From positions 185,397,905 to 185,461,904 of the forward strand of contig CM037851.1 in the NCBI GenBank assembly GCA_021234595.1: 64,000 bases of DNA. The letters are read 5' to 3'. The notes beneath the pieces are model-generated. The model was not told where the DNA came from, did no database searches, and worked only from the letters and a program-made list of their open reading frames with translations. Both the position numbers and the translations under genes were made by a program. Positions 35,216 through 47,072 of the stretch are shown in pieces. Source of the stretch: Delia radicum. Lineage: Eukaryota; Arthropoda; Insecta; Diptera; Anthomyiidae. The first letter of the stretch is position 1. Each line of letters starts with the position of its first letter.

Positions 35216-35572
35216 CGGTTGTTTTTCGATTTAACGAACTATATAATGTCAGCCCTGTTCGTTAAATTGAAAAATTCGTTAAACCGATTACTATTTATTT
35301 ATTTCCCATGTTTTCTAATGTTTACAACACAAACGATCGTACAAGAATGCTAAAAAGTCCAAAAGTAAACACAAAAAACGCAGCCAGAACATCGTTGGGG
35401 AATCCCCTTTCTCTATATGTCTATTACTTTTGCATATTGTTTGCGGAAATCTTTGTATTTGTTCGTTATATCGAGTACAAAATTACCGTACAAAGTTACG
35501 GTGTTCGTAATATAAGGTACTCAATTCAAAATTTTTATGAGTTCGTTAAATACCGAATTCGTTAAACCGATG

Positions 35573-38500
35573 CACATTGGGTTGAAATCGCAAAAAATGG
35601 AGATTAATTGAATAATGAAAATGAAGTTTTTTAAAAAATACTTATTACTCGATTAAGGAGTACTAAATTCTACATCACTACCGAAAATTTCAATGTCATA
35701 TGTTTTTTACTTTTCTTGCTACGTAGCCTTAAAGTTAAGAAATTTTTAAGTTTTTTTCTAATAGTTGTGAAAATTGAAATTTGTCATACTTTAAAGCTAA
35801 ATATTTTTATTTTTAACAGTCAAAAGTGATACTTTTATTATGGAATCTTCAACGTCAGGTATTTTAACGTAATTTAAAACAAAAAAAAATTTAACAAAAA
35901 ATATGTAGAAATATTTTTATTTTTTTTTTTTTAAATATGCTTAAATTTGGGCTATTTTTAAAATATATGTGGAGTTTTAAATGGGAATAGGGTAAAATTG
36001 GGTAAAAGTGTATATTGTGTATTAAACTGTAGTATGTAAGCTTTCATATTTATAAATAAAATGTTGCGCGTTCTTGCGCCAATTAAATATATTTAATAAA
36101 TTAAAAAAATAGCCACTCATAAAAAAGCGGGTTCTTGTTGTCTTTAATTTGTTTTGTTCTCGTTTTCGTTGTTATGATTGTTATTGTTGTTATTGTTATA
36201 CTACAATTTTTTTGTTTGTTGGTAGCAGTGTTGCCATAAGATAAATATGAAATAGTGCTAGGGCATTTAAAAAAAGTTGCTAAACAGCTCTTAAAAATTA
36301 ATTAAAGGCCCTGCAGAAAAAAAACTAGTAAAATTACTAAATACGCAAAAAAATAAAGTTATTAAATTTAGAAACAATAAAAAAAAGTTTTAAAAAGAGC
36401 TAAACAAAAAAATAGCAAATTTTAAAAATGTTGGTTGCTAGATTGTGCTAGATCTAGCACCCAAGGTGTAAAAATGGCAAGCCTGGTTACTAGTTACTAG
36501 TTACTAGTTATTCGTTATTTTTGTGTTTGTGAAAACGTCAAATGTACTGAAAGTGCTGTAAAGTTTGTTATTGGGTAATTGGTACAAACAAATACTTTAA
36601 GCTTCTGATTTATAATATGCTACTGTCTAAACTTTTTAGGAACAAGCTCCAAAACAGTATTTTTCTCTCGTCAGAGTCTTTATGATATTTTTCGGAATGC
36701 AGACTCTTTGCTATTTAAAGAAAAAATTAATATTTTGAAAGAAGAAATAATAAAACGTACAAACCCTGTTGATATGAAAGATTTTCAAACTAAATTTAAT
36801 AGTTTTGTTTTTGATTTTAAGAGTCGATGGTCTAAATCAAATAGACATGATGGCCGTTTTTGTAGAGATAATAAAAACTGGTTAGATTCTTCCATCTCAT
36901 TTGTAGTGCACACAAATAAAAGAGGCCGCAAAGAAATGGAGTTTGATGAATGTTCATCAAAAACAAAAACAAAGAAATGCAAGGTTTTAAGAGATAAGTC
37001 ATCGCTGTCTGTGTTAAGCTATGCCACTCAAATGAGTTTACGAGCTTCTGGCCATATAGAAGCATCAAAAATATTGAAAGATGTTACTTCTTCCCCATCT
37101 AGAGCTGCAAAATATAAGGCAAGTTTGACATCACAAGAACGTGCAAAACAACTAAGTGCAGAATCTGCGCTTATAGTGCTGGCAGAAGCAAAGCTTACTC
37201 GTAGCCAGTATAATGTGATTAGAAAAGCTGCTCCGGAGAAGTTTCCTTCTTACACAATCGTCCAACAAGCGAAAAAAGATTGTTACCCAATGGAAGACGC
37301 AATACGAGTAACCGAAACAACAGCTCAAATAAGTCTGCAAGCTCTTCTTAATCACACTGTTGAGCGTTTAGTTTTACTGCAAAAAGATGTTATTACCACC
37401 TTATGTGGTTACGAATTGTCAAAAATTATCTTATACACAAAGTGGGGATTTGATGGAAGCTCCGGACACAGCTCATACAAACAAGCTTTCCATGGTCATG
37501 GTGCAATTGACGCAGCGGTTTTCATAACGTGCATTGTTCCACTTAGAATGGTGTGTCAAAAAAAAGTTATCTGGCAAAATCCTCGCCCATCATCAACAAG
37601 ATTTTGTAGGCCATTAAAAATTGAATTTGTTAAAGAATGTTTGAGTGTCTCCACACAAGAAAAAAAAAGGGTGGATGAAGAGATAAATGAGCTTGAAAAT
37701 TCTCTAGTATTCACAGAAGACAGATCTGTAAGCGTAGCTCATAAGCTTATGTTAGTAATGGTAGATGGAAAAGTTTGCAATGCACTCACAGACACAAAAT
37801 CAACCCAGAGGTGTTATTTATGTGGGTCATCCAGTAAAGATTTTAATAATGTGGAAAGAATGATCGCCAAGGAGGTAAAAACAGATACGTTGGATTTTGG
37901 TCTATCTATATTACATGGTTGGATTCGTTTTTATGAATGTCTTTTACACGTGTCGTATAAATTACCAATAAAAAAATGGCAAGCTAGAACTGATTCCGAT
38001 AAAACAATAGTTGCTGAAAACAAGAGACGAATTCAAACAGAATTTAGAAATAAAACTGGTCTTATTATAGACCAACCAAAACCCGGCTTCGGCAATTCGA
38101 ATGATGGCAACACGGCTAGAAGATTTTTTGAAAACGCTAGTATATCAGCAGATATAACGAAAATTGATTTTGAACTAATTGAAAAGATGCACACAATTTT
38201 AATTGTTGTATCTTCTGGTCATGAAATCGATGTTGAAAAATTCAGGCAATTTTCATATAATACAGCTCGACTTTTTGTAGAGAAATATCCGTGGTTCAAC
38301 ATGCCTCCTACTCTGCATAAGTTTTTAATACATGGTCCAGAAATCATTTCGCACGCTTTATTACCAATTGGCCAACTGTCAGAAGAAGCACAAGAAGCTC
38401 GAAATAAGGATTTTAAAAACTACAGAGAAAACTTTTCGCGTAAATGTAGCCGGGAGGAATCGAATCGGGATATACTAAATAGGTTTCTATTAACCTCAGA

Positions 38501-39161
38501 TGCAATTATTTCTGGAAAAATCAAGTTAAATAAAAATAAAATAAAACACCTCCCAAAATCAGCAGTGGAGCTATTAATTTCGCCGTCAATTTTGCCAACA
38601 GAAACAGAAATCGCTTATTATATAGATGACGATGATGAGGCTGACGGTGTCGATGGATGGGAATCTGAAGAGTTTGGACATATATTCTAAAAAAGCAGGT
38701 TAGAAACACTTTACAAAATAAAATGTATATATTTTTGCTACTTTTTCGATAAAAGGCTACAAATATAATTTTCATTTCTCGAATAATATAGGAAAACAGT
38801 ATAAAAACCAAGAATAACATCAACAAAATGATTTAATGACTAGACAAGTGTGGGTCAAAATGGGTTAAAGTTCCAAAATTGTCATTTTCACTTGGTGGTG
38901 TAAGGTACAACACTCATAGCAAATTTCATCAAAATCGGATGTCGTAAGGCTCTCCAGTTGCTTGATTTGAGAAATATTAATGCAAATTCTTTAATATAAT
39001 ATTAGTTAAATTAAATAAATAAAAAAAGTTTTCTTCAAAAGTATACAATATTTTTGTTTTTTTTTATAACTTATGTATAACTAATCCAAAAAAAATACTA
39101 CCTAATCAATTAGACCCTTCGTTGAATTAATCTCCATTTTGGGGAAATCGAACCCACTGTG
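35573..39161 (+). mobile_element. Complete Transib (RAG1-like) transposon
   Basis: A 3589-bp element with a perfect 5-bp target duplication CGATG (35568-35572 and 39162-39166), the Transib size. Inverted ends of 40 bp start CACATTGGG on the left and CACAGTGGG on the right. They share a perfect inner block AAAATGGAGATTAATT 21 nt from the end, so the ends are bipartite. CACAGTG is the consensus heptamer of vertebrate V(D)J recombination signals. The element holds one transposase gene readable end to end and looks potentially autonomous. Confidence 0.93.
35840..38690 (+). CDS. Transib transposase (RAG1 core homologue), predicted two-exon gene
   Basis: The long open frame lacks an early ATG. A short exon ATG GAA TCT TCA ACG TCA G (35840-35858, donor GTATTT) joins in frame to 36640 (acceptor TTTTTAG), giving MESSTSGTSSKTVFF... 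and about 689 residues, the usual Transib length. Recognisable RAG1-core features (numbered from the TTG at 36708): GFDGSSGHSSYKQ (248-260) aligned to the RAG1 region with the first catalytic Asp; CYLCG (369-373), like the zinc-binding CxxC; LSILHGWIRFYECLLH (399-414); PKPGFGNSNDGNTARRFF (458-474); PPTLHKFLIHGPEII (533-547) with the HxxxxH zinc-binding pair; and QLSEEAQEARNKDFKNYR (556-573), where the catalytic Glu is expected. There are no stops or frameshifts. The protein would cut at the element's ends by a hairpin mechanism, as described for RAG and insect Transib. Splicing is predicted, not shown. Confidence 0.9.
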
Positions 39162-39197
39162 CGATGGTTCGTTAAATCGGATAACTACTGTATTTAC

Positions 39198-40573
39198 CAG
39201 AGCTGTAAATGAATCATTTTTTTTGATTTCAATTCATTATGATTTTGAATTGAATTTTGAATTAATTCTTTTTACAAAAAAAAAGAATTGAATGAAATTT
39301 GAGTTAATTCAAATGAATTTGGCAAAAATAAATTGAAATTCATTTCCAATTCAAATTAATTCTTCAAAATGAATTGCAATTCATTTGAATTGAATTGATT
39401 TTGAATTAATTTAAATGAATTAGAAAAAAATTGCAATTCATATTAATGATACGAAAAATGAATTGCAATTAATCAAAGTAAACATGGTGTTTGGAGTTTG
39501 TTTCTTCAAGTATTACTTATTTTGGTTTTGGCATACGCTAAACGACAAAACACGTTTTATGTTCGAGAAACAGTTAATAGATTATGAAATTTTGTGACCC
39601 ACAATAAAAAAAAATTTAGATTTCGAAATATTTTGGATAATATTTTCACATTTGTTTATTAAAAGTATAAACAGATATATATATATATATTTGTAAAGCT
39701 TAACTATTCGTCTTTCTAAAACCGTTCAAAAATTTTAAATCGGCTTAGAAGTAATTAAGTTAAAAATATTTTTGTCAGTTAAGTACTGAAAACCGTTTAG
39801 ATATTGAGGGTGTATTCAAATTCTGAAAATTGAAAAGTGATTTACTCAACAAGTCCTACAACCTACACCAGGTCATTTTACAAGTTTTTTTCACTGTAGC
39901 ACCGTGTTATTAATCATATTTATAAAATTTTCTTATATGCGATGAAGAGTTTCATAAAAATTGACAAGAAATATGTTTCATAACTTTTCATCATTACATA
40001 ATAAAGTTGATTGCATTTAAAAAATGGTGGTTACGATTATTACATCTGTAAAACACTATTTTTATATTATTTTTACTTTTCAATGAAAATGAAAATTATT
40101 CAAGTTCGAGGCCATACTCCATATTTTTACTTTTGTTATATTTTGAATATATTTTTAACAACTATTGTTCCGTGTGTTCCGAGTCCATTTTACAGGAATC
40201 AAGTTATATTGAATTGAAAACAAAAGTACATTTTATTTTTTTATTACAAAAATAATATATAACTAATACATAACTAACTAATATGTAACTAACTTACTCA
40301 TTTGAATTAATTCAAAATTAATTCAAGTCAAATGAATTGGAAATGAACTGCAATTTATTTCGCCAAACTCATTTAAATTAAAAATGAATTGCAATTCATT
40401 TTGCCAAATTCATTTGATTTGGAATGAATTCATTCCAGTAAAATGCATATGAATCGATTCAAATTTCATTCAATTCGTTTTTTGGCGAAAAGAATTAATT
40501 CAAAATTTTACTAATTCAGTGCATGAATGATTCGCGAATTAATTCAGAAGTGAATGATTCATTTACAGCTCTG
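39198..40573. mobile_element. Nonautonomous hAT element, 1.38 kb
   Basis: Inverted ends CAGAGCTGTAAATGAATCAT and (other strand) CAGAGCTGTAAATGAATCAT, with 8-bp flanks GTATTTAC and ATATTTAC (one mismatch). Both subterminal zones are dense in AATTGAATTCATTTGAATT-like repeats. The 68-codon ORF at 40011-40217 has no recognised family. The left target duplication includes the last base of the neighbouring pogo-like element. Confidence 0.85.
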
Positions 40574-42500
40574 ATATTTACTAAAAAAATTTACTAAATT
40601 TAGCAGTTTTATCTGCGAGATAATGTTTAACGAATTTGTAGTAGCTTTTTATGATATTTTTACATTTTATTTCTGTAAGTGTACATATGCTAACAACATT
40701 ATACAAAAACTGGCTATACAATGTGTAAACCCTTTAAAAAGTTATAGAATTTTATTTACTCAAAATACTAAAAAAATGCACTGCGAAACGATATATTTGC
40801 ATAGAGTTTAAACAACCCAGCCAGTTAACCGAACCAACCATCTAAAATCGCAAGTAAGGCTCCCTATGGGTTGTAACTTTATATGTTAAAAACAAAAAAA
40901 AAATATTAAAATGTGTATAAACGTCAAAACTTATAAGGTTGGCTCGGTTTTGAGTTTTTAATATTATACTATTTGAATTCGATTTAAGATTTTTTTGTAA
41001 AAATTCTAGTTGAATTTAGCCTCCCATGTTTATGCCTACTTGTAGTTGCAGTTATAATTAATCCCAGTCATGCAGAGTAAAAAACCATACCATAGTTTTC
41101 CATTTTTCAGCAAAGGATTGAAAAGATTGTTGTTTACGTATCGTTCTTTGTAAATGTAGTGGAAGTTTTAGTTGATGTTCAAATTTGATAGGAAATAAAA
41201 AGTATTTGTTAGTTTATTCTATTATAAAAGACCAATTGCAAGTACTACTATTTGAAATAAGTTACACAACATTTGAACAGGTTATCACTTTTTCTTGCAA
41301 AAAGTATGTAAAACGTGTTCTAATTTAGATGAATTAGGTTTTCCTGTTGATTACGTTTAAATTAGTTACTAAGCTAAAGTTGTTAGTTATCATATTTCAC
41401 CACAAAAACAAATTTTATGCGTATTTAAACTATTTTTTAAGCTAATATTTAGTAATTCCTGATTCTCAAAAAAAAAATTCGACACACAATTTAAACCACA
41501 ATTGTTTCCAAAATATATTTTGTTTGTAAGTCTCACTTGTAGAAAGTGTTATTTTCTCATAATATTTTTTTTATAATCATAAAATAGGCTATATCTCGAA
41601 AACTAGGGGAGATGGAGCAAGACGGTCCAAAAACCGTTACTTCGTACTAAACAGTCTTATATTACTTCTTATATTCCGGTTAATAAATATGGACTTGCCT
41701 CTGTTCAGAGCCGGAAAGGCCATTAGAACAGAAATTTTCTCTTGATTTAGCGAAAAATTCTGTTGATATAGCTAAATTCGTAGCTTACAATATTTAATAG
41801 TGCAGTTAGTTAAATTGTTTAACTAACTTTTTAAGCTAAAATTTAGGTTATCTAAATTTAGCAAAATACTATTCTCAACTTCATTGAAAATTGTGCTGGC
41901 GCAAATTCATTTGTACGGGCTTTTTTTTGTAAGTTTGATCAATTTTTTTTTAACAAGAATAGATTCCGTGGGAATTTTTTTTTAAAAACTTGGTAGGAAG
42001 TGTTGTCAAAAAACCAGTAAACCTTTTTTGCAATTTTATTATCTAATTGCATTCTATAGTGGTGGTAAATTCATTAAAATTTTAAATTTTGACACCTTCT
42101 ACGCACTTTAAGGGTTAATATTTTTTTTTAAAGACCTAATACTTTTGTATCAACAAATCAATTTTCTATAAAAAAAAATTGCAAAAAATGTTGACTATTG
42201 CAGGCGCGAATGAAGCTTTACCGTTTGGGGGTTGAAATTTTCTGATAAACATATTTTTACTTCAAAATATTTTTCTACATATGTCAAGATTATTTGGTCT
42301 TTATTCGGTACTCTGCATAATCGGCATGCTTTTTCTATTTGTCAACCTTCTTTCTACACAGAGAGAGTTTTAGTGAACGAAAAATAATGAAAATTTTCAG
42401 TAAACAAATGAAGCTTTTCTTCACAACGTGAACAAAAATTTTGTTAAAATTAATGAAAATCTACATACTTTTTATGAAAATAGTTTTTAAAAGTAACTTC
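40574..42500. other. Intron without identifiable features
   Basis: A/T-rich; a 62-codon frame at 40623-40811 has no recognisable family. Confidence 0.4.
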
Positions 42501-42509
42501 TTTACAAGT

Positions 42510-43020
42510 TTAATATAATTTTTATTCAAGTTCGAGACCATGCTCTATATTTCTTTATTAGGATATTATCCTAACAAATAATCTATAGAGTGTTTGTGTT
42601 CAAATTTATTATTTGACCCTTTCAGGAATGTGTTGATAGATCTATTTCGGAAATTTTCTTGGTTCCCATCATCAGAACACGTTTTAAAAAAGGTAACAAT
42701 ACCATGTCAAACATCAAACATTCATATAAAATAGTTTACTCACTACATGAGAACTAATATATATATATAAGCTCGAAGTAAAAGATTATCACCATTGATC
42801 AAAAAATAAATTGACAACTTGTTTTTTGTGTGTATGTCTACCTTTGGTAAATGTTCAATACACGTTTTTGTTTCTTTTTCTTTTAATTTGTACATTTTTT
42901 TTTTTTTTTAAACAAAATGTACAGGGGAAGTAGTAAACAAGACCATTCTTTGTCTTTTATACAAATTTGATGTAATTTTTATTAAAAATAAAAATTATGT
43001 TTTTTTGACCTTTAATTGTG
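42510..43020. repeat. One-armed relative of element R1
   Basis: About 42544-42880 follows the R1 element of 21.05-21.37 kb, from TATTTCTTTATTAGGATATT through CATCAGAACACGTTT to TGAACATTT-like sequence. The opposite arm is lost. The flanks (TAATTTTTATTAAAAATAAA near 42970) also match DNA next to R1 at 21560-21620. Confidence 0.75.
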
Positions 43021-43359
43021 AAATGAAAATAAACTTTTAAAAAATAAAATGATATTTTTCATAAAATTTTATGAAAATTTTCATTAGTTTGCAACAGTTT
43101 GACCAACAGATACATTTTATGGTTTTGTGTCATTTGGAGGCTTTGGAGAATTATCTGCATGATATTAAATAATTTTTGTATTACATCAATGAAATTGCAC
43201 TGAAATACGTCTTTTGAAACTTTTCATTAAGTTAATGGAAATGACAATTTTGTATGTATTGTTAATTTTTTAAAATTGCATTTAAAGTGTTACTATTATA
43301 AATAGAAAACACTTATTGTTAATAAATATAAGAAAAAGATGAAAATGAAGACTTAATTA

Positions 43360-43533
43360 CACACAGAGAAAAATTTAGCTGTGTTCTAACTGAAATCCAG
43401 TAACTTCAACTCAAATTTTCACAACTAATATATTCAGAAATGTAATGTAAATGTCGTTGAACTAACTGAAGTTAAAAGTTGTTAAAATACACTTTTCAAT
43501 TCGGTTCGCACTTTATTTCTCTATGTGTGTGTG
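43360..43533. mobile_element. MITE family A, internally deleted copy
   Basis: TA-flanked CACACAGAGAAAAATTTAGC start and CTCTATGTGTGTGTG end. About 85 bp shorter than the 258-bp form. Confidence 0.8.
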
Positions 43534-43569
43534 TATACATTTTTTTACTCTCAATGAAGAAGTTTCTTT

Positions 43570-43982
43570 AAAAACTGCACTCAGGGAACTTCTGCTTTAG
43601 AAATATGTAGTTGTTTGGGTTGTAATACAGTTTCATTATGTTTAATATAAATGTAAGTCATTTGTAGAACAAATAAAATTTTTAACTAACCTTGTAGTTC
43701 ATTTAAAAAAACAACTCATATCAAATGACTGTTTTATGATTTTACATTCATTTTTTACAGTTGTTTTTTGTTATTTAAAAAAATAAAAAAAAAATTTTGG
43801 TTTATTTTTTACTACCATGTGGTTCATTTTTACTACAATTGTTAGTCATTTTTCGAACATTAAAAAACAAATGACAATGTTAGTTGAATTTAATGAAATG
43901 TAAGTCGTCCTTTTTTTAAATGAAATTTCATTTGTTTTTGACTACAATTGCTGTCGTCTTTACCAACATAATTTCCTAAGTG
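43570..43982. repeat. Dispersed ~410-bp repeat family, copy 1
   Basis: Begins CACTCAGGGAACTTCTGCTT and ends near ATTTCCTAAGTGTGG, which is an imperfect inverted version of the start. A second copy at 51778-52178 is alignable throughout (shared CAAATGACTGTTTTATGA, CTACCATGTGGTT, TTTAATGAAATGTAAG). Probably a MITE; superfamily unknown. Confidence 0.75.
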
Positions 43983-44666
43983 TGGTTTCTAAAAAATATG
44001 AACTTTTTTATTAGTTTTAAAATTTTGTATTTTTATAAATGACAAGAAATACGCATGGACAATGGATAAATTTGTTGCATACTCTAATGCCGATGCAGAA
44101 TACTTAAGAAATCTGTTATCCTATTGATGTCATTGTCAGAGATCTCCTGAAAATACCAAACTGAAATCTGCCTTCAAATCCTTGACTATGCTGGAACCCT
44201 AGCTTTTGTTTTACGATATATGGAAACACTTTCTTGCTATTCTTCTCTTTCCTTTTAAAAAAACATATCACAATGCCACAAACAGTATTCTTTTCACTTT
44301 TAAAAAATTATTGTATTCACTTGATTGAAGCTAAAAAAATTAAATTGACAGAAAACTGAAATTTATAAATCTATATAAAATTTTTGAATTGAATCCTGAA
44401 ATTTAAAAAATTAATGAGTTACAAATCTGTAGTAGTTGACGCTATAAAAACGAATATTATTGCTAACTTTAAATTAACACAAATTTTAATATTACTATTT
44501 TTTTTTTAATTATGTTTTTAAAAAACTATTATATCTTTTAAAGATTTTGTAATCAACTATAAAATTGCCAATCTGGCTTACAACAATAAGTTATGCCGTA
44601 TATAGATATATTTTATTTGTAACTAATATTTTAATATTAATAATGTATTTAGTATGTCTATTAAAT

Positions 44667-44697
44667 AAATAAATAAATAAATAAATAAAAAAAATAA
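44667..44697. repeat. (AAAT)n microsatellite
   Basis: About seven AAAT repeats (with one extra-A imperfection) at the 3' side of the minus-strand LINE relic; possibly its 3' tail. Confidence 0.7.
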
Positions 44698-44744
44698 ATC
44701 TTTTATCGAAGCCGAGAGTAGATCTATCCATGTTTTTTTTTTTA

Positions 44745-45515
44745 TAATTTAACCAATGTTCAGGGGATGCCCCCTACTCATGCAGTGCATTGTATTGATC
44801 AGGAAAATATGGTATGGGAAGGAGGAAAGAGGGAGTAGTATTTGTGGATATTTGATTTAAATTTTTCTAAATTATAAGTAACAGGGAAGACTTCTGCGGG
44901 AAGTTTGTTCCACATACGAATCATTCGACTAAAAAACGAATTTTCTCTGTAATGCGTTGTGCGAACAATCAACTACAAACGGATGTGCTCTACTAGATAA
45001 GCGAGTATTACGAATTAAACTTCGGGCTCGTGGAATAAGTTCACTTATCTCAGATGAGCATCTCCCATGGTAATATCGATAGAAAAGTGTCACACAACCC
45101 ACATTCCGACGATGCTAAAATAAATAAATCAATAGAGTTGGATACACTACTCTCATTCATAAGCTTCACCGCCCTCCCCTGAACACGTTCCAGAAGCTTC
45201 AGAATAGACAGTGGAGCCCCTGCCCATATATGAGAGTTGTATTTAGAACATTTTGTAGCATGATAGGCCCAATCTTATGATTGTAACTGCAGAACTATTT
45301 AACATCATCAGCATACATGATGATCTTACAATTCAAAATTACTGTAGGAAGATCATTCAAGAATAACAAAAACAATAATGGCACCAAATTACTGTGTTCT
45401 CGACTCAAGATATGACCCAATCCACTTAAGAAGTGTCCCCGGAATGTCAATAACTCCCAATTTGAATAGCATGATATTATGAACGACCCTATCAAATGCC
45501 TAATTTTAATAATAC
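44745..45515 (-). pseudogene. Jockey/CR1-like LINE relic, internally deleted
   Basis: Minus-strand translation first shows an RT piece (45295-45495): GPLLF-type NLVPLLFLLFLNDLP then CKIIMYADDVK with the YADD active site. A deletion follows, then C-terminal pieces in shifting frames: SHIWAGAPLSILKLLERVQG, HRRNVGCVTLFYRYYHGRCS, RAHPFVVDCSHNALQRKF, MIRMWNKLPAEVFPVTYNLE. These are the usual tail motifs of Jockey/CR1-type elements. At least three frame changes and an in-frame stop remove any coding potential. It lies in the same orientation as the host gene. Confidence 0.8.
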
Positions 45516-45713
45516 AACTGATTTACTGCACAAATAACTATCATGTAGTCACTGTAAAACATTTCTGAGTGTGGCCTATAATGCTAGAATAAGTCTTTTA
45601 AATCAATAGGTTTGCCAGCTGCAAAATCTTAATTATTTTTTGGCACTCGATTTATAATCAAATATAAAAATCCCTTCTTTGGGTATGTTTATTAAAACTA
45701 TTAATTTATATAT

Positions 45714-46264
45714 AGAATGGCCCAGTTATAATCTGGACGCATTCATAACGTTGTTACAGTGCCCCAGAGTATTAAATTTTAAACCATTTAAATTTGTTGT
45801 TCACAAGACATATACCGTTATTTGACATAATTTTCAAGTCTGTCATTCGAATAGTATTTCGTACAGACGCCATGGAACAAAAAAGACGTGAAGAAATTTT
45901 GCACACTTTCTTAGAAAATCCAACATTCAGTGGTTCGAAAAACAAACACATCAATCCTCCTAACTGCCCACAATTTCGACCAATCGAAAAATATTGGGCA
46001 AATGTAAGAAATAAATTGAAGAAGAGTAATAAAGAAGCTAAAAATTAAGTTATAATGTTACAAAAATGGAATCAGAGTGCTAAAAAAGTAAAGCCGAAGG
46101 ATGTGCAAAAATTTATTCGTAACAAAAAAAAATAATTTATTTGTATGATTTTCCTTAAAGCTGAATAAATTTCCTTTAATTTGGTGTATAATTTATAAAA
46201 ATGTGTCTGTTATTTACAAAGTTATAACTACTTTTGTGCGTTCAGATTATAACTGGGCCATTCT
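45714..46264 (+). mobile_element. Tc1/mariner-type deletion derivative
   Basis: Inverted ends AGAATGGCCCAGTTATAATC and (other strand) the same, continuing TGGACGCA / TGAACGCA. The frame 45794-46048 fuses an N-terminal piece (MEQKRREEILHTFLENPTFS) to a C-terminal piece (NPPNCPQFRPIEKYWANVRN). The latter is the PPxxP..RPIExxW motif near the last catalytic residue of Tc1/mariner transposases. The DNA-binding and most of the DDE core are deleted, so no active enzyme. It lies 86 bp from a cyclase exon. Confidence 0.82.
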
Positions 46265-46349
46265 TTATTTACATTTAGCTTGAAAAATAAAACTTTTAAT
46301 ATTATATTTCAATAACTTATAATACTTTTTAGTATTCATTTTTATTTAC

Positions 46350-46515
46350 CTTGTAAATGTTTGGATTGCGTTTTGAATCTGTTAAAGCATCAAATACAGT
46401 ATAGAGTTCATTCAACATTTTAACAATTTTCATAGCACCCTCTGGATCGGTATTCTCAGCACAATATTGACCGAAGCCAACAATGCCAGAAAACATTAGT
46501 GTAACTGAATCGTAA
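46350..46515 (-). CDS. Gycbeta100B: Soluble guanylate cyclase beta subunit, first cyclase-domain exon
   Basis: This 166-nt exon supplies the last base of an Arg codon and then 55 codons, YDSVTLMFSGIVGFGQYC... to ...TDSKRNPNIYK. It is bounded by an AACAG acceptor and a GTAAAT donor on the minus strand. It is the start of the catalytic domain. The FSGIVGF motif has Gly where the alpha subunit and adenylyl cyclases have a metal-binding Asp (FSDI), which is diagnostic of the beta subunit: beta contributes the substrate-recognition half of the shared active site. It is separated from the upstream exon by 557 bp and from the downstream exon by a 16.05-kb intron packed with transposons. An ATG near the 5' end in this frame lies in the intron and is not a start. 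Confidence 0.96.
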
Positions 46516-47072
46516 CTGTTAAAATAGAAAAAAAGTATATATTTACTTTTAAAAAGTTTTTGCAAACACTTCATATTTTTTAGAACTTTTTTTTAGCTTT
46601 ATGGCTTTTTGTTAGTATTATTTGTTAGTGGTTTTACTATTTTGCTCTTTGTTTGAGAGTAAATGTTTAACCAGTGGGTTTCTATAAAACTCAATCTCTC
46701 TCAATATACACTCTTTTTATTTGTTCGTGAACTCGCACCGAACAAATGAAAACATGTTGCAGAAATTTAAAAGACTAAACTAATTTTTATCATGCTTTTG
46801 AATAATAATTTAATAATTGAATAATAAATAATTAATTTTTTTTATTTCAAATATTAAAGATAAAATATATTAAATTTTTATAGAAAATAAAAAAATATAA
46901 GCACAATAAAAGTGAGTATTTTAAGTAACAATTGTTTATCAACATGCTGCAATTAGTTTTTTGTGTAAAAAAAAAAATGTTTTCATTTGCTTGCCCGATT
47001 TCGGAAGTTTGTTGCTGAGAGGCGTGGGAAGTGTAGTATCTCTATTTGTATATACTCTTTGGTTTTACTTAC

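Larger units (their letters stand above)
35216..39190. mobile_element. Pogo-like nonautonomous element, host of the Transib insertion
   Basis: Inverted ends CGGTTGTTTTTCGATTTAAC and (other strand) CAGTAGTTATCCGATTTAAC, both continuing GAAC, flanked by TA (35214-35215 and 39191-39192). Removing the Transib insertion leaves about 380 bp with no transposase. End sequence and TA target fit pogo/Tigger-type MITEs, but the family is inferred from the ends alone. Confidence 0.7.
30298..46349 (-). other. 16.05-kb transposon-filled intron of Gycbeta100B
   Basis: The interval between the two cyclase-domain exons, bounded by a GTAAAT donor and a TTTTAG acceptor (minus strand, phase 0). It contains a three-part foldback (30.6-32.8 kb), the pogo/Transib/hAT stack (35.2-40.6 kb), repeat copies at 42.5-44.0 kb, a LINE relic and a mariner derivative. 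Between these, 32760-35215 and 40574-42500 are A/T-rich with no supported gene. Confidence 0.9.

Noticed and set aside
36785..37355. Minus-strand ORFs opposite the Transib transposase
   Set aside because: They are antisense shadows of the transposase reading frame.
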